Positions 1 to 10,662 of a DNA stretch of 64,000 nt are shown here, one piece after another. Numbering within the stretch: the stretch's first letter is position 1; every line of letters begins with the position of its first letter. The translations under genes were made by a program, and so were the position numbers. Under the pieces are notes generated by a model. The model searched no databases. It saw nothing but the letters and a program-made list of their open reading frames with translations, and was not told the DNA's origin. The stretch is from Mytilus edulis (Eukaryota; Mollusca; Bivalvia; Mytilida; Mytilidae), in the NCBI RefSeq assembly GCF_963676685.1, contig NC_092353.1, positions 9,008,734 through 9,072,733 on the forward strand, written 5' to 3'.

Positions 1-405
1 GTGAATAATTAAAAAATTGTTTACAATAGAAATTGTGGGATGTAGCATTGGGGGATAAGGTAAGCCATGTAGGGTTACCAGAAAAAAATAATTTAAATTC
101 TCCTAACAAACTCAAGCTACGACTATACTTAAGCTAGGTTAGGAGAATTTAGACAATGTTTAATTGTATTTATTAATATCGCATATAATGTCATTCATAG
201 GTTATTTTAGCATTCAAATTATGGTGAAAAATATAATGTTTAAGTATCTCATGTTAACACAGTTGAAAAATTAACGTTCAATTGCTTGTTTCGAAACATT
301 TTAGGAAAAAATCTACCTAATTTCTCTTAACTAGTTCATTCGGACGATTTTCAGTACCTTTAATATTTTATTTTTAGTAGTATAGTTATGACGTAGATGT
401 AAAAG
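1..405. other. AT-rich non-coding DNA upstream of the vWA gene
   Basis: No coding frame or recognisable repeat is seen here. The stretch runs into the TATA box at 406. Confidence 0.5.
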
Positions 406-414
406 TATATAAAT
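406..414 (+). promoter_or_regulatory. TATA box of the vWA-domain gene
   Basis: TATATAAAT lies about 80 bases before a consensus 5' splice site (AAAAAG then GTAATA, at 489). This fits a short non-coding first exon, roughly 440-488, spliced to the acceptor at 1213-1214 seven bases before the ATG. The promoter and first exon are inferred from the motifs alone. Confidence 0.4.
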
Positions 415-439
415 ACAGGTAACATTTTATGTTCGGCAT

Positions 440-488
440 ATACACTCATAATACAGTTTAATCGAACGGACAGACTTGATACAAAAAG
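440..488 (+). other. Probable 5' UTR exon of the vWA-domain gene
   Basis: The stretch is bounded on the left by a start site expected about 30 bases after the TATA box and on the right by a good donor, GTAATA at 489. It has no ATG in frame with the CDS. Splicing to 1215 would place the coding ATG (1222) seven bases into exon 2. This is inference; a cDNA would settle it. Confidence 0.3.
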
Positions 489-774
489 GTAATATCTTTA
501 CAATATATCTATAGCATGGTTAGTTTCTGTTAGGGGAGTAAGGAAACATTTACACTGAAACTATAATTTCATTTAATTAATTCATATTTTATTTATAGCA
601 ATATACAGCAAGAGTGTAATTTTGGTATCCCGATTTTAGAAAAAAAAAGTTTGATATTGCGTTAAGGTGGTTGGTGTAAATTTGAAAACCTGATATTTTA
701 GATGAAAAGGTAAACGAATCTTTCCAAAGGAATGTTCAATATACATGTATTGATACAAAATTTCAGATTCTCAA

Positions 775-850
775 AATGCTGAAAAATAAAGGCAACAGTA
801 GTATACCGCTGTTCGAAAATCATACATCGACTGATTGAAAACAGTGACAA
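775..850 (-). repeat. Dispersed repeat family D fragment (GGTATACTACTGTTGCC type)
   Basis: On the minus strand this reads the motif that ends in GTATACTACTGTTGCCTTTA. The same sequence recurs at 20235-20335 and 29085-29465 (plus) and 59110-59345 (minus). It is a dispersed element of unknown class and lies in the inferred first intron of the vWA gene. Confidence 0.6.
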
Positions 851-1221
851 TGTTCGTGCAAACCCGCCTCATTTACCCCGTATCCGCAGTATTTCAAAAG
901 GTCGTCCACAAATATTTAAAAAAAAACATCAAGAGATAACCAAAAGCTAACTCATAAATGATCATAAACAAATTAAAAAAAAAACCAACACCAATACGAT
1001 ATACTAGTAACAAAATGCAAACACCGCTTTTTATTCTTGATTCACGGAATTTCAAAGAATACCGGTATCGACAGATAGTTAAAAAACACATTTCAATGTA
1101 AACTGTAATAATGTGTACTGTATCAGGTATAATTGCTTGCATATGCTGAACTATGATCAAGTTATAATGTCTTACACTCTATATATATACTCACTGTGCT
1201 CTTTTGAATTTCAGCTACAAG

Positions 1222-3335
1222 ATGGCTAACCCTGGAGGACCAATAGAAATATGTTTCTCCTTTGATGCAACCTGTTCTATGTATGAATATATTGACGAAG
1301 TAAAAGGAAAAGTTCAAGACTTAATACAACGTTTGCAAGCAGACATTCCTGGAATCAGAATAGCAGTGTTTGCGCATGGCGATTATGGTTCTCCCACCTA
1401 TGTCACTAAACACATTGATTTCACTACAGACGTGGCAGAGCTGTGTAACTGGGTAAAGAATGTAAAAGAGAGCAGAGGAGGCGACTGGGATGAATGCTAT
1501 GAACTCGTATTACAAGAAGTTCAGTCGTTGTCATGGACACCAGGATCAAAACGAGCATTGGTTATGATAGGGGATGCAGACCCCCATGAACCGGGATTTA
1601 GGTGTGGCGGGAAAACTTATAACATAGACTGGCGAGCCGAAACATATAAACTTTTAATGATGGTAAGTCAATAATGATCTTAGGGTCATTTACCCACTTA
1701 GCTAATTCATATTGTTTTTGGAAGAATTTCCTGACGTCTTGATATCTTTTCATGTTGTTAGCTTTGATATAAAAATGAATTGTGAGAACTAGTAAAAGTT
1801 TGCAAAATAAGATAAACAAAAACAAACTGTCTTCCTGCACATAGCATGAATTTATTAACATTATTCCTTTTTCCAGAATGTTACTATCTATGGAGTTAAA
1901 TGTGGAGATGATGATTCATCAACAGAATTTTTCAACAAGATCGCCAAAGCAACTGATGGAAAGTTCCTTACATTAAAAGACTTTACTAACATATTTGACC
2001 TAATGATGGCTATATGTTACAGAGAACATGATGAAACTCTTCTGCAGGTAATATTAATGTTATTTTTATAGTGTAGATTATTTTAAATGAATATCGAAAT
2101 AAATATTTTCTGCTATAATAAAAAAAAGGGGAAATAATATTTCATAAAAATATACGCATAGTAATTTTTCATTTCTAGACAGAACCCATAACGTCAGTAT
2201 TAGCCATAATACAGCATGTTTTATCTTTATCTTATATCCAGAATTATGAAACAGAAGTAAGAGCCAGAGGAACAACAGTTCACAAAGATTTAGAAGCTTT
2301 GTTTGGCAATCTACGACATAACGAAACAGATGACATGGAGACCGCCCCATCAACACCAGCTCGTTTGGTAAAAATACCATCACTGACAAAACCATCATCA
2401 CCACTGAAAACAAGTACCAAGCCAACAGTTAACCCAAGTAGAAATTCAAGAACAACACGGTTTAAATCTAAACACGAACGAATGATGAATAAAAGAAACG
2501 AGGAACGACTCGAAAAGTATAAGGTACATCTACATACATTTTGAACATTTACAAATTGCTTAGTAAAACAGTACAAGAATTTTACAATTAAACATGTATT
2601 AGACAGCAATGCAACATAAAACACAAACCAAATAAATTCAAGGAAAGGAGTAAGAGTTCAACATGTTTGTCTTTGCTTCAATTATTTGATTCTAATCTTC
2701 TATTTCCTCGTTTTTTATGTTCCCTCCTTAATTTATTTTTTTAAAATTTTGGTGTATATTTAAAGAATACAATCCCATGGACGTTCAAACAAATTGAACA
2801 TTCACACAATATTTTCTTTTTCTTTCAGTTAAAAAATCTGCCGAAACTGAAAAGAGAAAACGTAACACAGACAAATTTCATGCTCAATGATGCCCCATGG
2901 TCAAGATGGCAATTAGCAATAACACCCGAATCACCAGAAGGAGAAGAATCTCATTTATGGCAAAAACGTAGAGGCGACTTGACAGGGTATCGTAAAACAG
3001 AAATATGTAATGGACAATACCAGAAACCAGCACTGTATGAATTCGCAATTCAAACGCATGAACACTGTAAACGATATGTTGTATATTGTAAGTGTAACAA
3101 AGGGTTCACTTTGGATAAAGGATCATGGGAATCTAGACTGTTAAATAACACAGACGTTAGAAATGAGGTAGAAGATGTTTTAAAGAAAGGTTGTCGTATA
3201 TTTGTTAGACACTTTCCTTTGAGAAAAACATCTGCGACAACAAACAAGATGGCCGACCTTGGGCACTATGACTACGCATGGAAATGCCAAAGAAGTGAGA
3301 GAATATCCATACGTCAACTACAAGTACTGAATTAA
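1222..3335 (+). CDS. von Willebrand factor A-domain protein, four coding exons
   Basis: The coding exons are 1222-1662, 1877-2047, 2242-2523 and 2829-3335. All introns are phase 0 with GT-AG ends, and together they give 466 residues. Residues 1-200 form a vWA fold: a leading hydrophobic strand ending in DATCSM, which stands in for the DxSxS metal-binding (MIDAS) loop, then a GDYG loop, and the strand VMIGDAD. This resembles the alpha-kinase/VwkA-type vWA group, where DATGSM is usual; here the Gly is Cys. Residues 205-300 are Thr/Ser/Pro- and Lys-rich and look disordered. The last 168 residues (WSRWQLAI onward) form a conserved-looking Trp/Cys-containing region I cannot assign. There is no signal peptide and no transmembrane segment, so a cytosolic protein is likely. 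The start is the first ATG after the acceptor at 1213-1214 (context AAGATGG). No kinase domain is visible. The vWA call is firm; the function is unknown. Confidence 0.85.
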
Positions 3336-3450
3336 AGTTCTAGATTTATATTCAGACAAGAAGGAACATATTCCTACGTTTTTAATATTTATGTTAGCCA
3401 TTTTATTGCATTAGTTGTTATAACGATATAGTTTTTATTTGTTATTTATT

Positions 3451-3456
3451 AATAAA
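3451..3456 (+). terminator. Polyadenylation signal of the vWA gene
   Basis: AATAAA lies 116 bases after the stop codon in AT-rich sequence. It is the first canonical signal downstream. Confidence 0.5.
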
Positions 3457-3744
3457 TGTAAAACATACAATCAATATACTAGTTTTTACAATGACAAACT
3501 GTATGCATATCTTTCAGTTTGTTCACGTCCAATTGAAGTTATTTAATTCAAATATGAAACATAAGCACATGCAAACTATCAGGCCTTTCCTTAATAATCT
3601 GTAAATCTGTTTAGTCTTTCGCTTACCGCATCATTTGTCTAAAAGAAGGGGAAATTGACTAAGGGGTAGTAAACAAAAACCTAAGTAAAAAAAGAACACC
3701 AAACATACAAATAAAGAAAACTAAAAATCATCTATCCCACCCAG

Positions 3745-3830
3745 AAACCGTGCTATGTCCTGTTATATATTGCCTGGTCTCTAGTGAATAGTTGTCGCAT
3801 TGTCAAGCATACCATATCTTTTTTTATATT
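3745..3830 (-). repeat. Dispersed repeat family B fragment
   Basis: Read on the minus strand it gives AGATATGGTATGCTTGACAA followed by a GACAACTATYCACTAGAG-type block. Longer copies lie at 17585-17910 and 26130-26520. The element class is unknown; I recall it as very common in mussel DNA. Confidence 0.55.
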
Positions 3831-4039
3831 TATATTTAGGTACTCCGGAAAGGTCAACAGTTTTACTTCTTTTGTAAATACAACCATAAAGCTGCTGTTT
3901 ATGTATGTTAAGTCATAAAAGGTGTCTCGCAGCATACACTAACGATTAGTGAATTTGTTAAAAAATAATAAAATACATTAATCATAAGAACATAAGAACA
4001 TGTACATTCATTTATCCTGATAATTGATCAAATTAATAG

Positions 4040-4902
4040 TTTAAAATTAGTGTTGTCAAATCGTATACTTTTGACTAACCGGTTACTCGGATAATCGTTC
4101 GACCGATTAACCGGTTAACCGGTAGTTTAAGTTTATGTTTTAAGGCCTTATCTATAGTACCCTATACATAGATATAAGAAAATGTGGTATGATTGTCAAT
4201 GTGAAAACCTTCCACCCAAGTCATACATTTACGGTTTTAAAGTACGATGAATTGGAGACTGTATTAACTATGGCGTTTGTATTAACTTCAGATTGAAATA
4301 AAAACCTGCTTGATCTCGTAGAATTTAATATGTCTGAAACCGACGATTCTTTCATTTTTTCTTGTTGTCTCCGAAAATAAGGTGGAGTGTTTCAATTTGA
4401 AATGAGTAAGCCAAAGCTTGTTACTCGTACTATCAAGTATACATTAATTACATTCACATTGGTTTGCATTGCACAATTGTTGAGTTAGTATTTAGTTTAA
4501 AGTATGACAAAGCCTTGCACGATGGAGATTGCACACTTAGGTTTAGTCTACACAATATAAGAACAAAAATGAAATAATGAAGTGAATCGTATTACTGATT
4601 TAAAGTTACTGTAAAAAAAACCTGTATACTAATCATGTTTTCTTAAGATCTTGCCCCGAGCTGAGAGACAAGTTCTAATTAGTTTTTGGATTAACAATAG
4701 CAATCAACATACTGGATAATTGATCTGTCAAATTAATTACCACGACGACAATTTTTAAAGAAACCATAACTATTTAAGGATTTCAATACTTTATATCAAA
4801 TCTATCAAAATTGAAAAAAAAGTCCGGTTAACCGGTTAGCGTTTTTTGGTATTCGGTATTCGGTCGTTCAAACGGTTAACCGTTGACAACACTATTTACA
4901 AT
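4040..4902. mobile_element. hAT-type MITE with 8-bp target duplication
   Basis: The terminal inverted repeats TAGTGTTGTCAA (4048-4059) and TTGACAACACTA (4883-4894) match perfectly. They are followed inward by reiterated ACCGGTTAACCGG motifs at both ends (4077-4122 and 4824-4840). The flanks TTTAAAAT (4040-4047) and TTTACAAT (4895-4902) match at 7 of 8 positions, the duplication length expected of hAT transposition. The 847-bp interior has no transposase frame, so the element is non-autonomous. It carries a family B-like piece near 4160-4260, suggesting a composite origin. Confidence 0.8.
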
Positions 4903-5549
4903 AGAAAACATGACTTGCCAGGACAAGGAATATACAAGACTTTTCTCTATAATTTATATCGGTACATATTGAGAAATACAAAAAGAAACACTTACAATTG
5001 AAAAACCCAACAGGAAACTCGTTAAAAAAATGGGTTTGAATTCAGGAGCTACTCATTTCTTATATTGGCAATTTGATGCATAATTTCAGTCTTTCAGAAT
5101 TTGAGTAGGCGTTGTTCTATTCAGATATCACACATATGGAAACACACGATATCCCTTTTCTGTATACTACTCTATACATGTGTTTTGTCTTTTATATAAT
5201 GAGTCATGTCAACTACGTAATGAATTCTGGAACTTTTTAAATTTGGGATAAAACCCCATTGTACTGTGTCATGATTTAAAAGGAAACATCTTTGTTTAGA
5301 CGGAAGATGAAGATACCTTGGGGATATTCCAGAACCATTACAGGAAAAGAATGAAAAGAAAAAAAAAAAAAAAGTTTCGAGTCATATAAGATTAACACGC
5401 ATCACACAATAATAAATTGGTGAACACATTTCCTTAACCCACCAGTTCATGTTACTTTCCTTGTTCGAATGAAGAAGTTTTAATTGAAAATACTCGTCAG
5501 GACAAAGGCTATACAGAACTGTAACAGACACAAATAACATATTTAATAG
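4903..5549. other. Non-coding AT-rich stretch
   Basis: Nothing supportable is seen apart from a homopolymer A run near 5358-5373. Confidence 0.4.
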
Positions 5550-5640
5550 TTATCCCACAAGGACGCGGTGTGTCTGTGTAAGATCACCCCGGACGCCAGA
5601 GGGTGATCTCACACTGACACATCAAGTCTGAGTGGGATAA
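5550..5640. repeat. Fold-back (hairpin) element
   Basis: The outer arms TTATCCCAC (5550-5558) and GTGGGATAA (5632-5640) are perfect complements. The inner arms 5569-5589 and 5601-5621 pair at 19 of 21 positions around an 11-base loop. The GC content is well above the surroundings. A micro-MITE or relic of a fold-back element is likely. Confidence 0.65.
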
Positions 5641-6014
5641 ATATTTTACATCCCAGCTGTTTTAGATTAGACGAAAAACCATTTACGATTCATAAAATCT
5701 AGTTAAGAACGCCACACAACCATTACAATATACTTTATATATCACTATATGATGTATACCCTTTATGACCCCCAAACACAATGAGTAGATATCAAACAAT
5801 GTCAACCGCCCCACTTGCCAATCGGCCCACAATATATCACCACTTTATAAAAAAAATCGCCCCACTCTTGTTTACCGACTCGCCTAGCTTTTGAAAAAGT
5901 GTAAAATCAAAGTGAACAATCAGTCTGAAAACTCACTTATTAACGAAAAAGGTTTAAACCCCACTGAATAAAGGTTTGACAACTCGCCCAACTTATAAAA
6001 AGATCTTGCATCCT
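5641..6014. other. Non-coding stretch with recurring CGCCC(A)C words
   Basis: The words CCGCCCCAC, CGGCCCAC, CGCCCCAC and CGCCCAAC recur between 5808 and 5992 at irregular spacing. No coding frame is seen and no element boundary could be set. Confidence 0.35.
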
Positions 6015-6202
6015 TTAAGGTTCATGTGGATCCTATGGATAAAATGGCCGCATTGTCATCTCAAAATTTACTCTGAGTACAGACAAACCTGTGCATCTAG
6101 AAAAGTAATAAGGCATAGCATGCCCTAGATAAATATAATTCAAATGCATTGTATGATTTAGAAAACTGAACTGGATTTTGCCGTGCACTTTTTTCGTCCC
6201 TG

Positions 6203-7061
6203 TGTAACGTGTTTGGCTTATAAACTATATGTTCGTATCCGTTTTCACAGAATCTGAGATACTCCAATATCAATCTTTTAATTAACTCGAAAACCTAACT
6301 ACAACTTGGAGGCTTTCCTTAAAAACTACAAGACCAGTATTTAAACTTTGAAACTTAATAAAGAAATAATAATATTCACACAAATAACTGTATATCAAAA
6401 AAGTAGCCTGAAAACTATGACCTCAATTTATCCTTGATCCTTTCACTGACTCCGAGGTCCCAACTGATTTGACAAACAATTATATTAAACTTAATTAAGA
6501 ACAATCTTCAAAAAATCATAGGTTTCCGAAACACCTAGTTCTGAGACACCCAGTCTCTAAAACACCTAGTCCTGAAATGACTAGTCTCTGAAGCACCTAA
6601 GTTACCAGATTATTACAAGCTATCTGTTCGAGGGACTGCGACCATTCCCAAGGGAAATTACAGTTTCGGAACAACGCGGTAGCTTCCAATAATTGTAATA
6701 CCTTTAAAAACCGCTTGCTTCAAAACTACAACGCTTTCAACTCAACTAGGTTTATAAACTTACTTTCCAGCTTCAAATTTCAATTCTTCAATTCCTTCAG
6801 AAGCGATTATTATCCGTCGACAGCCAGATTACAAATGACAAAAAAAACCACAATGAATCGGTGTCTTTATATACCAAGAGCGCGGACCTCGAAGAGAGCA
6901 CCCTAGTAACAATTAACGCGTCTCATAACAACCAAGGATAAAAGAATGATTTCATATGCATTTATCGTTAACGCATTGTCCAAACGGGTAATTTATTATA
7001 GATAACAATTAAACGATAAACTATAGATATTGTCTTATGCCTAAACTGCATTTTTGTCACA
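6203..7061 (-). repeat. 3' LTR of the Gypsy-like element (left copy)
   Basis: 859 bp. The TATA-type sequence TATATAAAG (minus strand, 6865-6873) marks the internal promoter. Positions 6530-6600 hold a run of imperfect ~22-bp units of the CACCTAGTCTCTGAA type, and there are more units here than in the right LTR. Confidence 0.85.
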
Positions 7062-7115
7062 TTACCCACGCCTCCGATTTCATGCGTCCTCGCATGACTA
7101 ACATACTTTTATTTC

Positions 7116-7325
7116 CTATTTGTATTTACACAAAGCAACTGCAAAAGAATAAGTTTTAAATGTCCCTAACAAATTTTGCCTCTGCAGCGGCCCCAAGGAG
7201 CCTACTCTTAACGAAATCTGCAGGAGGGGTCTTTTACATGCACAGGGCGTGACATGTTCCTGTACATGGGACCTCGGATTTAACGTCCCCATCCGACGGA
7301 CTCTACATATATATCTATAAATTTT
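7116..7325 (-). repeat. SINE-body fragment inside the retroelement
   Basis: On the minus strand it reads GTCGGATGGGGACGTTAAAT and continues through TGTAAAAGACCCCT. This parallels the body of the tRNA-derived SINE at 32328-32610 (GTCGGAAGGGGACGATAAAT, then ACGTAAAATACTCCCT). It lies between the zinc-finger frame and the 3' LTR, where pol should be. No coding frame runs through it. Confidence 0.5.
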
Positions 7326-7434
7326 TTTTCTCTTTGCTGAGTGTATTTCAACAGACCTCAACAGTTACAATAACAATAACATTTTATAAAAAAAACCACA
7401 ACCAAACATTGCTATCTCAATAACCAATTAAAAC

Positions 7435-7857
7435 TCAACAAAATATAGAAAATTCTTCCTGAACTGTGTGTTTTAATTCTTTATTATTTCCAATATATCT
7501 ATTAACAGTTTCGAGAAATTTCAAAAGATCAAATGATTTTTCATTTTTTGGAGCCACAAATTTCACTGGTCCTGACGGCCTTATTGTGCTCCTCGTTTTA
7601 AGACACATTTTATTAACAGTCTCCACATCTGTTTTGGGCTCTCTAACAACTTTTTCTTGTATCAGACTGTTTTCGTCATTATTGGCCAAGTTCTTCAACT
7701 CTACAAGATCTGACATCTCTTTTCCACTGTCGTGTGTTTCATCTTGATCTTTTGGTAGCTCAAAGTTTTCATCACCATTACCCTGGTGACACCTTGTCAT
7801 ATGACGTCTATGATATGCTGTCTTTTTATACCGTCTGTTACACTGGTAGCATATCAA
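7435..7857 (-). pseudogene. C2H2 zinc-finger frame downstream of protease (retroelement)
   Basis: A 140-codon frame begins with a C-x2-C-x12-H-x4-H finger (CYQC ... RRHMTRCH) and continues as a charged low-complexity region. It is in a different frame from the gag-protease frame just upstream. The two would be continuous if one base were gained or lost in the A8 run at 7921-7928. It is either the C-terminal part of a pol polyprotein left after internal deletion or an acquired finger domain. No host-gene features such as introns are visible. Confidence 0.5.
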
Positions 7858-7876
7858 CTTGCCCTTCTCGTGATCT

Positions 7877-9661
7877 TTATTTATAATTATAATACCAACT
7901 TCTGGCTTTGGTATAACAGGTTTTTTTTATGTTTCTAGACACCATTACTTCACTAGTAGGAGGCAGTTTTATAGTTGTTGCAACATCTACCCTGTAGCAG
8001 CCTATCTGACCTTCAAAATGTAAACGGTTCTCTCTTCCGTTTACCCAAATGCTACCTTTAGTAATATTTATTACACAATTATGGCTTCTTTGAAAGTCTA
8101 TTCCCAATATACCATCTACGTTTAGGTCTGCTACTACAGCAATGTTTGAACAAACATGTCCATTTAAGTCAATGTCAATTATAGTTTTCCCAAACAGAAT
8201 TAAGGGAGAACCATTTGCAGTCAGTATCTCTCTGGCCATTGGTGACAGAACCTGAGATTTCATACTGTCAAACATCTTTTTTGAAATAAGGGATACTGTC
8301 GCCCCTGTGTCTATAAGCATCTTTGCTTTACAACCATTGACCTTAGCCTCTATAAACATACCAGCCTCATTTGCTAATTTGTTAACTCCTATTACACCGT
8401 TCTGTTTTTCATGTGAAACTTCGGGTAGGTTTTGGGAGTTTGGATGTCCTCTTTTCACACTACTATCGGGACAATCTTTCTTGAAGTGTCCAAATTTTCC
8501 ACAATTGAAACATCCTCGATTCTTGTGATTCTGGTATTGCGCCCGAGTCTGCTTTAAAGCTCTAACTTCTTGCTTCAGATCAGTCAAAGCTGTCTGCATG
8601 TTTTTAAGTAGCTCTACTGTTTTGTCGCTAGCGTCACTGTTGGTCCCGTCTCTAATTATAGCCCTTGAATAGCCCTTCCCATTATCTTGCTTAATTTCGG
8701 CCTTATTAAAAGCTTCAAGTTCAACAGCGTGTCGAATCGCGTCGTTCAAGTCAGTAGGTCTAGCTTGTTTTATCCTTAGCCTCATGTCTACACTCATGAG
8801 TCCGTCTATAAACTGCTCTTTAGCAAGTGTTTCCCTAACGTCATTTGGGGCTGTTGGATATGAAAGGTTCGCTAAGCGTCTTATGTCCTGACCTAATTCC
8901 GGAAGGCTTTCTGAAGCCTTTTGACGACGCTCCCGTAATTGTGTTCGGTACAATTCCGTTTGATTGGCAGGCGAAAATCTCTCTTCAAGAGACATGACAA
9001 GCTCTTTAAAATCTTGTCTTTTATCTGTGGGTAGATTTCCTAGTACCCCCTGGGCCTGTCCTCTCAATGAGACTGCCAAATATAAACCCTTTTCTGACTC
9101 TGTCCAGCCATTTATACGCGAACAGGCATCAACATGAGACTTGTAATCTATCAATGATCCTTGGCCGTCAAACGTAGCAGGCTTTATGATATTTTTGCTT
9201 TTGTTGTCTCCCCTATATGCACCTAATTTATCTTGTGGTTTTGGCAAATTTTTCTTTAGCCTTTCAGTAACAAAATTTGTCTCGAAAACAGAGTCTGAAT
9301 AATTTTTCATATCTGGAGCTAACTTTATCGAAGCTGGGATATGTTTATCAGGTATTGCAGGCCGTGGCATAACTTTTGACTTAGCCGCTCCTTTCCCAAC
9401 ATTTGAACTTTGGGGTATATTGCTGCCTGTACCAAAGTCGGGGTCTGGAATAATGGAAGTACGAAATCCAGAGTCAGATTGTCTTGGCCATGTTGCTTGA
9501 TTGATAGGAGTTGACTGAGAAAACTCTGGGGCATTCTCAAAACTCTTAGATCTTAAGCACTCTATTTCCTTGTTTAATCTATCCAACTCCCTGGTCAAAT
9601 TTCTTGTTTCGACACTGTGAGGGTCATACAACATTTTATCTTCTTTGTATGTTCGGGACAT
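7877..9661 (-). CDS. gag-pro: Gag-protease polyprotein of the Gypsy-like element
   Basis: This is a 594-codon open frame. Residues ~1-40 form a coiled coil (LTRELDRLNKEIECLRS). Residues ~160-330 are a capsid-like helical region (FDGQGSLIDYKSHVDACSRI ... RQKASESLPELGQDIRRLA). A CCHC zinc knuckle (CFNCGKFGHFKKDCP) lies at ~385-400. A pepsin-like retroviral protease follows, with the active-site strand LIDTGATVSLI (~455) and the flap/second strand GILGIDF (~525). The start ATG at 9661 lies 165 bases after the primer-binding-like site, as expected. The frame is intact, in keeping with the young LTRs. It ends shortly after protease at an A8 run (7921-7928), which could be a frameshift mutation or a recoding site. 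Confidence 0.85.
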   Translation of the reverse strand: MSRTYKEDKMLYDPHSVETRNLTRELDRLNKEIECLRSKSFENAPEFSQSTPINQATWPRQSDSGFRTSIIPDPDFGTGSNIPQSSNVGKGAAKSKVMPRPAIPDKHIPASIKLAPDMKNYSDSVFETNFVTERLKKNLPKPQDKLGAYRGDNKSKNIIKPATFDGQGSLIDYKSHVDACSRINGWTESEKGLYLAVSLRGQAQGVLGNLPTDKRQDFKELVMSLEERFSPANQTELYRTQLRERRQKASESLPELGQDIRRLANLSYPTAPNDVRETLAKEQFIDGLMSVDMRLRIKQARPTDLNDAIRHAVELEAFNKAEIKQDNGKGYSRAIIRDGTNSDASDKTVELLKNMQTALTDLKQEVRALKQTRAQYQNHKNRGCFNCGKFGHFKKDCPDSSVKRGHPNSQNLPEVSHEKQNGVIGVNKLANEAGMFIEAKVNGCKAKMLIDTGATVSLISKKMFDSMKSQVLSPMAREILTANGSPLILFGKTIIDIDLNGHVCSNIAVVADLNVDGILGIDFQRSHNCVINITKGSIWVNGRENRLHFEGQIGCYRVDVATTIKLPPTSEVMVSRNIKKTCYTKARSWYYNYK

Positions 9662-9825
9662 ATTTTGAAGAATAAATCAAACAATTTTCCAAATATATTT
9701 TATTAAACAATTTGACAATCAATGTATTTACAAAACAGTGTGTTGCTTCTTGCAATTGAGGACAAATAAGAAATAATGACAATAAAACAATGTGATTATT
9801 TACATATAATACTGAAGTTTCTCAG

Positions 9826-9843
9826 ATCCCACCGCTGCCACCA
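9826..9843 (-). other. Primer-binding-like site of the Gypsy-like element
   Basis: TGGTGGCAGCGGTGGGAT begins with TGG four bases after the 5' LTR, the position and start expected of a tRNA primer site. I did not identify the tRNA. Confidence 0.55.
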
Positions 9844-9847
9844 ATTT

Positions 9848-10662
9848 TGTAACGTGTTTGGCTTATAAACTATATGTTCGTATCCGTTTTCACAGAATCT
9901 GACATACTCCAATATCAATCTTGTAATTAACTCGAAAACCTAACTACAACTTGGAGGCTTTCCTTAAAAACTACAAGACCAGTATTTAAACTTTGAAACT
10001 TAATAAAGAAATAATAATATTCACACAAATAACTGTATATCAAAAAGTAGCCTGAAAACTATGACCTCAATTTATCCTTGATCCTTTCACTGACTCTGAG
10101 GTCCCAACTGATTTGACAAACAATTATATTAAACTTAATTAAGAACAATCTTCAAAAAATCATAGGTTTCCGAAACACCTAGTGTCTCTGAAGCACCTAA
10201 GTTACCAGATTATTACAAGCTATCTGTTCGAGGGACTGCGACCATTCCCAAGGGAAATTACAGTTTCGGAACAACGCGGTAGCTTGCAATAATTGTAATA
10301 CCTTTAAAAACCGCTTGCTTCAAAACTACAACGCTTTCAACTCAACTAGGTTTATAAACTTACTTTCCAGCTTCAAATTTCAATTCTTCAATTCTTTCAG
10401 AAGCGATTATTATCCGTCGACAGCCAGATTACAAATGACAAAAAAAAAACACAATGAATCGGTGTCTTTATATACCAAGAGCGCGGACCTCGAAGAGAGC
10501 ACCCTAGTAACAATTAACGCGTCTCATAACAACCAAGGATAAAAGAATGATTTCATATGCATTTATCGTTAACGCATTGTCCAAACGGGTAATTTATTAT
10601 AGATAACAATTAAACGATAAACTATAGATATTGTCTTATGCCTAAACTGCATTTTTGTCACA
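9848..10662 (-). repeat. 5' LTR of the Gypsy-like element (right copy)
   Basis: 815 bp. It is nearly identical to the left LTR except for fewer ~22-bp units near 10170-10200. TATATAAAG on the minus strand at 10466-10474 is the likely promoter. Confidence 0.85.

Noticed and set aside
6715-6906. Short frames in the LTRs, also at 10315-10542
   Set aside because: They lie on the strand opposite to the retroelement, within its LTRs, and have no protein-like features.
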